Shown here one piece after another: positions 33,668 to 42,364 of a stretch of 64,000 bases of DNA. This DNA is from Streptomyces sp. SAJ15. GTDB lineage: Bacteria; Actinomycetota; Actinomycetes; Streptomycetales; Streptomycetaceae. A model generated the notes under the pieces. It searched no databases. It saw only the letters and a program-made list of their open reading frames with translations, and was not told the origin of the DNA. The stretch spans positions 1 through 64,000 of the forward strand of contig NZ_NISY01000010.1 in the NCBI RefSeq assembly GCF_007595705.1, given 5' to 3'. Both the position numbers and the translations under genes were made by a program. Numbering within the stretch: position 1 is the first letter of the stretch; the number at the start of each line of letters is the position of its first letter.

Positions 33668-34843
33668 TCAACCCGACAACTCCCGCTCCAGGGGGGTACG
33701 GAAGCGGGGCGTGATCCGTGCCTCGCCCAGCCAGCCGGCCAGCCGCTCGGCCTCCGCCGCCACCGCGCGCTCCGCCTCCCGACCCGCGTCGACCAGCAGC
33801 CGCCACACCGGCTCGCCGTCGGGGCGCTGCGCCCAGCCGCCCACGATCCGGCCGTTCCACCACACGGTGGGGCCGATGTTGCCGTTGCGGTCGAACAGCG
33901 CCGGAACGTGCTCCGGGTCCAGGTACCAGTCGCGGCCCCGCCAGCCCATCGCCGTCGGGTCCAGGCTCGGCAGCAGCGCGGCCCAGGGCTCGGGCTCGGG
34001 GAGCTCGGCGGTGTCCCCGGGGGCCGTGAACCCGGGCCCCTCGGCCAGCTCCACCGGCTCCGCGCCGAGGTCGGCCAGGGCCCGACGGGCGTCGGTCAGC
34101 GTCCAGCCGGTCCACCACTTCAGATCGGCCTCGCTGGCCGGCCCGTACGCCGCCAGCCAGCGCCGCGCCAGCTCGGCCTTGGCCTCGCGCACCGGCAGCT
34201 CGGGCAGCGGGGGGACCGGCGCCCAGGGGTAGCGGCTGCTGGTCCACGAGCCGCGCGGGCGGCAGCGGCGGATGTGGCCGTCGGAGGCGAGCAGCCGCAG
34301 CAGCCGGCTGCCGACGGACTGCTTGGCGGCGTAGGAGGTCCCGGCCCCGTACTCGATCTGCTCGCGCAGCGCGGGCACGTCCCGGGACAGCTCGGCGGCG
34401 GTCGCCTCGCCCCGCGCGGCGAGCGCGGCCAGCACCGCGCGCTCGGTCGCGGCCAGCCGCTCCTCGTCCCAGCCCTGGGCCCAGTCGGTGAGGTGCTTGA
34501 GCAGGGTGGCCCGCTCCTTGGCGGCGATCGCCCGCGCGGTCGAGGAGTTCACCACCGGCGCGAGCCCGGTCGTCACCGCGAACAGGGTGCGCCGCATGCT
34601 CAGCAGCTTCACCAGCGACACGTCCTCGTACAGCGCCCGGTCCACCGCCGCGGCGTCCGGCGCCGCCAGCCGGGCGCAGGCGGAGAGGTAGACGGTCGCC
34701 GCGTCGGTGGCGTGCAGGCCGACCACGGCCTCCACCGCCTCCTCCACGGTGGCGGCGCGCCGCGAGGGGGCGAGGAGGTGCCGCCGCCCGAGGCGGGCAC
34801 GGCGCTGGGCGGGTCCGATACGGGGCGGGCGTGCGGGGCTCAT
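33668..34843 (-). CDS. Winged-helix HTH_42 / AlkZ-YcaQ-like protein
   Basis: 391 residues. It belongs to the winged-helix family that includes the DNA interstrand-crosslink glycosylases AlkZ and YcaQ. The N-terminal block VVGLHATDAATVYLSACARL (about residues 41-60) is the position where active enzymes carry QxQ or QxD; here it reads HAT. Further family features are LFAVTTGL, SYAAKQSVGSRLLRLL, DLKWWTGWTL and the C-terminal WWNGRIVGGW. It could be a divergent repair glycosylase or a DNA-binding relative without glycosylase activity. Confidence 0.8.
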   Translation of the reverse strand: MSPARPPRIGPAQRRARLGRRHLLAPSRRAATVEEAVEAVVGLHATDAATVYLSACARLAAPDAAAVDRALYEDVSLVKLLSMRRTLFAVTTGLAPVVNSSTARAIAAKERATLLKHLTDWAQGWDEERLAATERAVLAALAARGEATAAELSRDVPALREQIEYGAGTSYAAKQSVGSRLLRLLASDGHIRRCRPRGSWTSSRYPWAPVPPLPELPVREAKAELARRWLAAYGPASEADLKWWTGWTLTDARRALADLGAEPVELAEGPGFTAPGDTAELPEPEPWAALLPSLDPTAMGWRGRDWYLDPEHVPALFDRNGNIGPTVWWNGRIVGGWAQRPDGEPVWRLLVDAGREAERAVAAEAERLAGWLGEARITPRFRTPLERELSG

Positions 34844-35027
34844 GGGGCGACGGTAGGGGACGGCACCGACAGTCGCCCGCGTGAGCGTCGCCTCCGGGAG
34901 CGCGGGCGGACGGTGTGCCGGACGGTACGTCGGGTTCGCGCCGTTGGCCGGTCTCGTGCGGCAACGTCTTCGTCACAGCTTTCCGGTGGGTCCGACCTCG
35001 GTGACGGGGCTCGTGGAACTCCGGGTC

Positions 35028-36809
35028 ATGATGGTGGCCATGACGAACCTTGGGGGACGGGCGAACGAGCCCACGAGTTACGGGCTTCAGCCGCCGCAGG
35101 CCCCGGCGTCGGGTGAGCCGGTCGTACCACCGGCCGGGGCGGGGCCGCGAGCGGGCGGCTACGGGCCGCCGCACCCGGCGGTGCCCGCGCAGGACGCGCC
35201 GGCGCGCCCCCTGCCGACCGCCACCGTCACCGACGCCGCCGGCGGCCCGGACCCGCGGCCCGGCATGGGCGCGGGCACCGGCGCGGCGGAGCCCGACTCC
35301 GGACGGGTCATCGGCGGCCGCTACCGGCTGCTCTCCCGGCTCGGCCACGGCGGCATGGGGACCGTCTGGAAGGCGCACGACCAGGTCGTGGACCGTCATG
35401 TCGCGGTGAAGGAGCCGCGGGTGCCGGACCATCTGTCGGAGCAGGACCGGCAGAACGTCTATCTGCGGATGCAGCGCGAGGCCCGCGCGGCGGCGCGCAT
35501 CGACCACCCCTCGGTCGTCACCGTGCACGACGTCGTCATGGAGGACGGCCGCCCCTGGATCGTCATGGAGTTGGTCTCCGGCCACTCGTTGGGCGACCGG
35601 CTCGCCGAGGGCACGCTCGACCCGCGCGAGGCGGCCCGGATCGGCGCGGCCGTGCTGGGCGCGCTGACCGCGGCGCACGAGGCGGGGGTGCTGCACCGTG
35701 ACGTGAAGCCGGACAACGTGCTGCTGGCGCGCAACGACCGGGTGGTGCTGACCGACTTCGGCATCGCCCAGGTCGAGGGCGAGCAGGGCCTGACGGAGAC
35801 CGGCGCCTTCGTCGGCTCGCCCGAGTACATCGCGCCGGAGCGGGTGCTGGGCCAGCGGCCGGGCCCCGAGTCGGACCTGTGGTCGCTGGGCGTGGTGCTG
35901 TACGCGGCCGTGGAGGGCATGTCCCCGTTCCGCCGCTCGCACACCCCCGCCACCCTGCAGGCGATCCTGTCGGCGGAGCCGCAGACGCCCGCGCGGGGCT
36001 CCGGGGCGCTGGGTACGCTGATCATGCAGCTGCTGCGCAAGGACCCGGCGGCCCGGCCGACGGCGAGCGAGGCGCGGCAGACGCTGGAGTCGGTGGTCCG
36101 GCCGCCGCAGCCGGACCCGACGCTGCTGGCTACCCGCGTGTCCGGAGCGGACGGCGCCGCGACGACCGGCGGCAGCCGGTTCGTCCCGCCCGTGCTGCAC
36201 AAGAACCGCAAGGCCCAGTTGGGGCTGGTCGCGCTGGTGTTGGTGGCCGCCGCGGGCGCGGCGCTGGCCGTGGTGAACCCGTTCCGCGGCGAGGGCGGGC
36301 TGCCCGCCGGCTGGACGGTCCGGGAGGAGCCGGAGGTGGTCACGGCCTCCCTGGCGGTGCCCGAGACCTTCCGCCGTGTCGTGGACGACGACGAGACCGA
36401 CGGCACCTCGGTGACCTTCAACGACCCCAGTGGCGTGTTCACCATCAGCCTGTCGCGGGTGACCAACGATCACAAGATCGCCGCCTCCACCGCCGCCTCG
36501 GACCTGATCGAGTGGTACGAGGAGGGCGCCGGCAGCGAGATGAAGGACGCGAAGAGCAAGAAGGGGGCCTCCAGCAAGGAGGGCGACGTGACGACCGTCG
36601 ACGTCACCACCACCTACCGGGAGTACGGCTCCTCCGACGACGCGATCCGCTACGCCTACCGTGACCACCTGGTCGCCAAGGGCGATGTCGTCTGGCAGCT
36701 GTCCGTACAGATGCCGGCCGCCGGCGACGCCCGCGAGGACGGCGACCGGCTCTTCGACGAGGTGAAGAAGCACCTGGACATCGACGGGCTGGAGAAGAAG
36801 GCGTCGTAG
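35028..36809 (+). CDS. Membrane Ser/Thr protein kinase (PknB-like)
   Basis: About 593 residues from the ATG at 35028 (35031 and 35040 are alternatives). A ~95-residue Pro-rich N-terminus precedes the kinase domain: glycine loop LGHGGMGTVW, Lys128 in VAVKEP, HRDVKPDN (Asp225), DFG 243-245 and APE. A membrane helix lies near 393-412. The ~180-residue extracellular part is unlike PASTA and ends in a Lys/Asp-rich helix. A terminator follows directly. The extracellular signal is unknown. Confidence 0.92.
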   Translation: MMVAMTNLGGRANEPTSYGLQPPQAPASGEPVVPPAGAGPRAGGYGPPHPAVPAQDAPARPLPTATVTDAAGGPDPRPGMGAGTGAAEPDSGRVIGGRYRLLSRLGHGGMGTVWKAHDQVVDRHVAVKEPRVPDHLSEQDRQNVYLRMQREARAAARIDHPSVVTVHDVVMEDGRPWIVMELVSGHSLGDRLAEGTLDPREAARIGAAVLGALTAAHEAGVLHRDVKPDNVLLARNDRVVLTDFGIAQVEGEQGLTETGAFVGSPEYIAPERVLGQRPGPESDLWSLGVVLYAAVEGMSPFRRSHTPATLQAILSAEPQTPARGSGALGTLIMQLLRKDPAARPTASEARQTLESVVRPPQPDPTLLATRVSGADGAATTGGSRFVPPVLHKNRKAQLGLVALVLVAAAGAALAVVNPFRGEGGLPAGWTVREEPEVVTASLAVPETFRRVVDDDETDGTSVTFNDPSGVFTISLSRVTNDHKIAASTAASDLIEWYEEGAGSEMKDAKSKKGASSKEGDVTTVDVTTTYREYGSSDDAIRYAYRDHLVAKGDVVWQLSVQMPAAGDAREDGDRLFDEVKKHLDIDGLEKKAS

Positions 36810-36814
36810 CGGCG

Positions 36815-36844
36815 CGGCCTCCGCGCCCACCCGCGCGGAGGCCG
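36815..36844 (+). terminator. Terminator of the Ser/Thr kinase gene
   Basis: Perfect 11-bp arms CGGCCTCCGCG / CGCGGAGGCCG with an 8-nt loop, five bases after the stop. Confidence 0.7.
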
Positions 36845-36932
36845 TACGCGCGTCCGAGCGCCCCGGGGGCACGCGCGTCCGGGCGGGCGTCGGCGGCGTC
36901 CCGGGGGGGCGTCCCGGCGGCTCCCGAGGGAG

Positions 36933-36954
36933 CGTGCCAGCAATCGCTGGCACG
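36933..36954. promoter_or_regulatory. Perfect palindromic operator upstream of the dehydrogenase operon
   Basis: CGTGCCAGC-AATC-GCTGGCACG, 9-bp arms around 4 bases, 62 bp before the ATG of the aldehyde dehydrogenase. It lies after the kinase terminator and so belongs to the downstream promoter. The length and symmetry fit a dimeric repressor, identity unknown. Confidence 0.6.
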
Positions 36955-37015
36955 ATGGCCGAAAAACGGTTACCGACGGGTACCCAAAGGGATCGTCCCG
37001 CAATACGCTCATCGC

Positions 37016-38674
37016 ATGACGGACTCGCAGGACAGCGCAACCGCACCGGTTCCGGCCGCGGCCTCGGACCCGGCCCCCGGCTCCGCCCCGGGTGGCGGCA
37101 ATCCGGCCGCCGCCGCGGGCACCCGCACCGCCGCCGACGTCATCACCCCCGACCTGGTCGCCCGGCTCACCCGGGACGTCGTCGGCGGCGCCACCACCAC
37201 CGCCGGCCGCGCGCCCTTCACCGGGGAGCCGCTCGCCGAGCTGCCCGAGGCCACTCCCGAGGACGTCGCGACCGCCTTCGAGCGGGCCCGCGCCGCCCAG
37301 CGGGCCTGGGCCGCCATCCCCGTGCGGCGCCGCGCCGCCGTCCTGCTGCGCTTCCACGACCTGGTGCTCAGACGCCAGTCGGAGGTCCTGGACCTCATCC
37401 AGTTGGAGACCGGCAAGGCCCGGCTGCACGCCCACGAGGAGATCCAGGCCGTCGTCCTGTCCGCCCGCCACTACGGGCTCAGGGCCGCCGCGTATCTGCG
37501 ACCCAAGGGCCACCTGGGCGTCATGCCGACGCTCACCAAGGTCACCGAACTGCGCCACCCGCGCGGCGTCGTCGGCCAGATCGCGCCCTGGAACTACCCC
37601 CTGGAGCTCTCCGTCGGCGACGCGCTGCCCGCCTTCGTCGCCGGCAACGCCGTGGTGATGAAGCCCGACACGCAGACCGCGCTCACCGCCCTGTGGGCGC
37701 GTCAGCTGCTCATCGAGGCCGGACTGCCGCCCGCCGTGTGGCAGATCGTCATCGGCGAGGGCCCCGTCGTCGGCCCCGCCGTGGTCCGGCACGCCGACTA
37801 CGTCTCCTTCACCGGCTCCACCCGCACCGGTCGCGAGGTCGCCCAGGGCGCCGCCGCCCGACTGATCGGCTGCTCCCTGGAGCTGGGCGGCAAGAACGCC
37901 ATGCTGGTGCTGCGCGACGCCGACCTGGACCGGGCCGTCGACGGAGCCGTCCGCGGCTGCTTCTCCTCCGCCGGCCAGCTGTGCATCTCCATCGAGCGGC
38001 TGTACGTCCACGACTCGGTGGCCGAGGCGTTCATCGAGCGGTTCGTCGCCCGCACCAAGGCGATGCGGCTCGGCACGGCGCTCGCCTACGGCGCCGAGAT
38101 GGGCTCGCTGGTCTCCACCCGCCAACTGGAGACCGTCGGCCGCCATGTGGAGGAGGCCGTCGCCAAGGGCGCCACCGTGCTCGCCGGCGGTCGGCCGCGC
38201 CCCGACATCGGCCCGCTCTTCTACGAGCCGACCATCCTCGACGGCGTCGAGTCCCCGATGGCGGTCTGCGCCGAGGAGACCTTCGGCCCGGTGGTCTCCG
38301 TCTACCGCTTCAGCGACGAGGACGAGGCCGTCGAGCGCGCCAACGCCACCCCGTTCGGGCTCAACGCCAGCGTCTGGACCCGGGACGGCCGGCGCGGCCG
38401 CGCGATCGCCGCCCGGCTGCGCGCGGGCACCGTCAACGTCAACGAGAGCTACGCCGCCGGCTACGGCAGCGTCCGCGCGCCCATGGGCGGCATGGGCGAC
38501 TCCGGCCTCGGCCGCCGCCACGGCTCCGAGGGCATCCTGAAGTTCACCGAGCCGCAGACCGTCGCCCAGCAGCGGGCGCTGCCGCTGGGGCCGGCCTTCG
38601 GGCTGACCGACGAGAAGTACGCGGCGTTGATGAACCGCGGTCTGCGCGCCCTCAAGGCGCTGCGGCTGCACTGA
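37016..38674 (+). CDS. Succinate-semialdehyde dehydrogenase (GabD2-like)
   Basis: 552 residues. NAD(P)-dependent aldehyde dehydrogenase with all key residues: Asn192 in APWNYP, Glu289 in LELGGKNA and nucleophile Cys323 in SSAGQLCIS. It resembles the actinobacterial GabD2 type more than Escherichia coli GabD. The reaction would be succinic semialdehyde to succinate (GABA or alternative TCA route). The first ~35 residues are an Ala/Pro-rich extension. It forms a probable operon with the GMC oxidoreductase 93 bp downstream, behind a palindromic operator. Confidence 0.88.
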   Translation: MTDSQDSATAPVPAAASDPAPGSAPGGGNPAAAAGTRTAADVITPDLVARLTRDVVGGATTTAGRAPFTGEPLAELPEATPEDVATAFERARAAQRAWAAIPVRRRAAVLLRFHDLVLRRQSEVLDLIQLETGKARLHAHEEIQAVVLSARHYGLRAAAYLRPKGHLGVMPTLTKVTELRHPRGVVGQIAPWNYPLELSVGDALPAFVAGNAVVMKPDTQTALTALWARQLLIEAGLPPAVWQIVIGEGPVVGPAVVRHADYVSFTGSTRTGREVAQGAAARLIGCSLELGGKNAMLVLRDADLDRAVDGAVRGCFSSAGQLCISIERLYVHDSVAEAFIERFVARTKAMRLGTALAYGAEMGSLVSTRQLETVGRHVEEAVAKGATVLAGGRPRPDIGPLFYEPTILDGVESPMAVCAEETFGPVVSVYRFSDEDEAVERANATPFGLNASVWTRDGRRGRAIAARLRAGTVNVNESYAAGYGSVRAPMGGMGDSGLGRRHGSEGILKFTEPQTVAQQRALPLGPAFGLTDEKYAALMNRGLRALKALRLH

Positions 38675-38767
38675 CCCCGCCCCCGACCCCCGGCCGGCGG
38701 GCCGCGTACGCACGACCGGGCCCGATCCGCGGCCAAGCGCTGACCAGCACGTTTCCAGGAGGTACCG

Positions 38768-40609
38768 GTGTCAGGGGACAAGCGCGCCCGAAACCAGGAG
38801 CTACCCGACGGCGGCGACCTCACCGACGACGCCTCCGTCGACTCGGACGTCGACTACGACGTGATCGTGGTCGGCTCGGGCTTCGGCGGCTCGGTGTCGG
38901 CCCTGCGACTGACCGAGAAGGGCTACCGGGTCGGCGTCCTGGAGGCGGGCCGCCGCTTCACCCGCGACACCCTGCCCAAGAGCTCCTGGCACCTGCGCGA
39001 CTACCTGTGGGCGCCGGCCCTCGGGCTCTACGGCATCCAACGCGTCCACCTGCTGGGCAAGGTGATGGTGCTCGCGGGCGCCGGGGTCGGCGGCGGCTCG
39101 CTCAACTACGCCAACACCCTCTACGTGCCGCCGCCCGCCTTCTTCCAGGACCCCCAGTGGGGCCACATCACCGACTGGGAACAGGAGTTGCGCCCCTACT
39201 ACGACCAGGCCCGGCGGATGCTGGGGGTGCGCCTCAACCGCACCCTCACCCCCTCCGACGTGCATCTGAAGGACGCCGCGGAGCGGATGGGCGTCGGCGA
39301 CACCTTCCACATGGCGCCGGTCGGGGTCTTCTTCGGCGACGGCCACGACGCGGACGGCGCCACGAGGGCGGCGCCCGGCGAGACCGTCCCCGACCCCTAC
39401 TTCGGCGGCGCGGGCCCGGACCGCGCGGCGTGCGTCGAGTGCGGGGAGTGCATGACCGGCTGCCGCCACGGCGCCAAGAACACCCTCAACGAGAACTACC
39501 TGTACCTGGCCGAGCGGGCGGGCGCGGTCGTCGAGGAGATGACCACGGTGGTGGCGGTCTCCGACCACCCCGGCGGCGGCTACCGGGTCGCCACCGTCCC
39601 CACCGACGCCCGCCGCCGCGGCCCCCGCCGGACGCTGCGCGCCCGGCGGGTGGTGCTCGCCGCCGGCACCTACGGCACCCAGACGCTGCTGCACCGGATG
39701 CGCGACCAGGGCCTGCTGCCGCGCGTCACGGACCGGCTGGGCATGCTCACCCGCACCAACTCCGAGGCGCTGGTGGGCGCCCAGACCACCGAGCGCCGCT
39801 ACCGGCGGCGGCACGGCCGTCGGCCGGACTTCACCCGGGGCGTGGCGATCACCTCCTCCATCCATCCCGACGACACCACCCACATCGAACCGGTCCGCTA
39901 CGGGCGGGGCTCCAACGCGATGGGCGCGCTGTCCATCCTGCAGATCCCCCACGGCGGACGGCTGCCGCGGCTGCTGCGCTTCCTCGCGGCCAACCTGCGC
40001 CACCCGGTGCTGTGCGCCCGCTCGCTGTCCAACCACCGCTGGTCCGAGCGGACCATCATCGGCCTGGTGATGCAGACGCACGACAACTCGCTGACGACGT
40101 ACCGCCGTCGACGCGGCCCGGGCAAGGGGCTGCTCACCGCCCGGCAGGGGCACGGGGAGCCCAACCCGGACCACATCCCCGAGGGCGCGGAGGCGGCCCG
40201 GCTCATCGCCGCGTCCATCGACGGCTTCGCCGGCAGCAACGTCGGCGAGCTCATGGGCACCCCGCTCACCGCGCACTTCCTCGGCGGCTGCCCCATCGGG
40301 GAGGACGCCGAGCACGGAGTGATCGACCCCTACCACCGGCTCCACGGCCACCCCGGCATCTCCGTCGTGGACGGCGCCGCCGTCTCCGCCAACCTCGGCG
40401 TCAACCCCTCGCTGACCATCACCGCCCAGGCCGAACGCGCCATGGCGCTGTGGCCCAACAAGGGCGAGCCGGATCCGCGCCCGGCCCCCGGCGCCGGCTA
40501 CCGGCGGCTGGCCCCGGTGCCCCCGGCCCACCCGGCCGTCCCGCCGCACGCCTTCGCGGCGCTGAACCTGCCGGTCCTCCCGGTCCCCACGGTGCCGCCC
40601 AAGCGGTGA
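38768..40609 (+). CDS. GMC-family oxidoreductase, cholesterol-oxidase-like, with cysteine cluster
   Basis: 613 residues from a GTG behind a perfect AGGAGGT. The FAD site is VVGSGFGGS (about 34-42), and the C-terminal GMC signature is HFLGGCPIG, then VVDGAAVSANLGVNPSLTI. Residues 222-232 carry Cys-x2-Cys-x2-Cys-x3-Cys (CVECGECMTGC), as in an iron-sulfur site. Such motifs occur in mycobacterial ChoD-like enzymes. It probably oxidises a sterol-like or other alcohol and passes electrons on, rather than acting as a simple oxidase. It pairs with the dehydrogenase upstream. Confidence 0.87.
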   Translation: MSGDKRARNQELPDGGDLTDDASVDSDVDYDVIVVGSGFGGSVSALRLTEKGYRVGVLEAGRRFTRDTLPKSSWHLRDYLWAPALGLYGIQRVHLLGKVMVLAGAGVGGGSLNYANTLYVPPPAFFQDPQWGHITDWEQELRPYYDQARRMLGVRLNRTLTPSDVHLKDAAERMGVGDTFHMAPVGVFFGDGHDADGATRAAPGETVPDPYFGGAGPDRAACVECGECMTGCRHGAKNTLNENYLYLAERAGAVVEEMTTVVAVSDHPGGGYRVATVPTDARRRGPRRTLRARRVVLAAGTYGTQTLLHRMRDQGLLPRVTDRLGMLTRTNSEALVGAQTTERRYRRRHGRRPDFTRGVAITSSIHPDDTTHIEPVRYGRGSNAMGALSILQIPHGGRLPRLLRFLAANLRHPVLCARSLSNHRWSERTIIGLVMQTHDNSLTTYRRRRGPGKGLLTARQGHGEPNPDHIPEGAEAARLIAASIDGFAGSNVGELMGTPLTAHFLGGCPIGEDAEHGVIDPYHRLHGHPGISVVDGAAVSANLGVNPSLTITAQAERAMALWPNKGEPDPRPAPGAGYRRLAPVPPAHPAVPPHAFAALNLPVLPVPTVPPKR

Positions 40610-40631
40610 CCGGCGGCGGCCGCCACCCCCG

Positions 40632-40652
40632 GGGCACCCGGCACGGGTGCCC
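40632..40652. terminator. Hairpin between convergent GMC and siderophore synthetase genes
   Basis: GGGCACCCG-GCA-CGGGTGCCC, perfect 9-bp arms with a 3-nt loop in the 48-bp gap. It probably serves both genes. Confidence 0.65.
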
Positions 40653-40657
40653 GGCGG

Positions 40658-42244
40658 TCAGCCGGTGGCGGCCCGCAGCGGATTGGGCACGGGCACGTAG
40701 CGGGAGCTGCCGCCGTCGGCGTCACGCCAGCGCAGCAGCAGATTGGCCTTGGCGGGCAGGTGCGCGGCGGCCAGCAGCTCCCGGACCTCGGGCGGGTCGC
40801 CGTGGTCCGCCGCGTAGTCGGCGAACACCGCCCGCGCGCGGCGCCACAGCTCCCCGCCCAGCTCCGGGTGGCGCTCGTGGATCGCGCCGGCGATCTCGGC
40901 GAGGTTGTTGACCACCAGGCAGTAGACCAGCCGCTCCCAGCCGCGCTCCGCGCTCACCCCCGGGTTCGGCGTCCCCGGCCCGAAGCGGCCCAGCACCGCG
41001 CGGTGGCGCTCGGCGACCAGCTTGACGCCCTCGTGGTCGCGGAAGAGCACCTGCGCCGGAAGGCCCTCCTCGTCGACGCAGACCAGGACGTTCTGCAGAT
41101 GGCACTCCAGCACCACGCCGTGCCGCAGCCCGGCGTGCAGCACCGGCGGGACCACGTGGTCGAGGTACCGCTGCCACCAGCCCAGGGCCGCCTCCGGGGT
41201 GGTGCCGTCCAGCGGGTTGCCCGGGAAGCCCTCGCTGACACCGGCGGCCAGCAGCGGCGTCACCCCCGGCTTGAGGTGCGCCCCCAGGCCGTCGCGGACG
41301 ACCACCGCCAGCGCCTCGTAGGCGTCCCGCCCGCCCAGGTCGGCCGTGCGGTAGCCGCGGTCGGACAGCACCGACGCCAGCGGCAGATACGGGGGCAGGT
41401 CGGCGAAGGCGGTCGCCAGCAGCTCGTCCACGATCCGCAGCCACCGCAGGTCGCGCAGCCACAGCCGGCGGATGTCGTTGGTGATCCGCACATCCAGGCT
41501 GAACTTGCAGAACAGGTCGGCCTCCGGCAGGTAGACCGTGCGCAGCGAGGAGGTCGGCACGGCGAGGCCGGCGGTCCGCCCCAGCCGCAGCAGCCGCCCG
41601 TCGCGGAAGGCCGGCAACGCGCCGAGCAGCGTCAGCTGCCAGGGGTGCGCGGGCAGCAGCCGGTAGCCGTCGGGCGGTGCCGCGCCGAGGACGTCCAGCG
41701 CCGAGGCGTCGCCGTCGCCCGCGACCAGGTCCTCCCGCACGCCGAGCAGCTCCAGCGGAAACCGGGCGTACGCCTCCGGGGCGTACGGCAGCCAGCGGTC
41801 CGGGGAGCCGGCGCCGCGCGCCTTGGGGGCCGGGTGGTACCGGTGCCCCGCCAGCAGCGCCTGCTCGGAGCGGAGGTACGGGTCCTCGGGGGGCGTCGCG
41901 GCGGCGCGGGCCGCCAGCAGCGCCGCCATGACGTCCCGGCTGTCGGCTATCTCGGCGGGCAGGGCGGGGTTGCCGTGGCCGGTGTGCCGGCCGAGCTCCT
42001 CCGCGGCCAGCTCCACCAGCCGCGCCAGCGTCAGCGCGCGCCAGCCCCCGGCCGTGCGCAGGGCCGGCTCGCCGGGGTGGCGCCCGGCCCGCACCCGCAG
42101 CAGCCTGCCGGTGGCCGGCAGCCGGTACGCGCGATGTCCGGCGGCCTCCTCCGGGTCCCGTTCGGGCCGGGCCACCTCGCGGATCAGGCAGTTGAGGAGC
42201 GCGGTCGTCGACAGGGCCTCGGCACGTGTCCCGTCGTCACCCAT
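40658..42244 (-). CDS. IucA/IucC-family siderophore synthetase (NIS) 1
   Basis: 528 residues from the ATG at 42244 behind GGGAGGT. NIS synthetases activate a carboxylate (often citrate) as an acyl-adenylate and couple it to an amine or alcohol. Diagnostic motifs are LAGHRYHPAPKAR, LLPAHPWQLTLL, CKFSLDVRITNDIRRL, LECHLQNVLV and LFRDHEGVKLV. The usual GHPxHP is GHRYHP here. The N-terminus is slightly short compared with IucA. It is divergent from a second synthetase. No other siderophore gene is adjacent. Confidence 0.9.
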   Translation of the reverse strand: MGDDGTRAEALSTTALLNCLIREVARPERDPEEAAGHRAYRLPATGRLLRVRAGRHPGEPALRTAGGWRALTLARLVELAAEELGRHTGHGNPALPAEIADSRDVMAALLAARAAATPPEDPYLRSEQALLAGHRYHPAPKARGAGSPDRWLPYAPEAYARFPLELLGVREDLVAGDGDASALDVLGAAPPDGYRLLPAHPWQLTLLGALPAFRDGRLLRLGRTAGLAVPTSSLRTVYLPEADLFCKFSLDVRITNDIRRLWLRDLRWLRIVDELLATAFADLPPYLPLASVLSDRGYRTADLGGRDAYEALAVVVRDGLGAHLKPGVTPLLAAGVSEGFPGNPLDGTTPEAALGWWQRYLDHVVPPVLHAGLRHGVVLECHLQNVLVCVDEEGLPAQVLFRDHEGVKLVAERHRAVLGRFGPGTPNPGVSAERGWERLVYCLVVNNLAEIAGAIHERHPELGGELWRRARAVFADYAADHGDPPEVRELLAAAHLPAKANLLLRWRDADGGSSRYVPVPNPLRAATG

Positions 42245-42364
42245 GACACCTCCCTTCCGTGCGAACCTTCCGTACGGATACGACGCGCACCGCACCAGTG
42301 TCCACATGGTGTTGCCCGGTGTCCTGGCGGGTAACTCACCGCGCGCGGGACCCGATGAAGGGCG
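42245..42364. promoter_or_regulatory. Divergent promoter region of the two siderophore synthetases
   Basis: 120 bp serving both genes. I looked for the DmdR/DtxR iron box (TTAGGTTAGGCTCACCTAA-like) and saw none. Iron control, if present, must use a degenerate site or another regulator. Confidence 0.45.

Noticed and set aside
42245..42364. DmdR1 iron box between the siderophore synthetases
   Set aside because: No TTAGG-type inverted repeat could be found on either strand.
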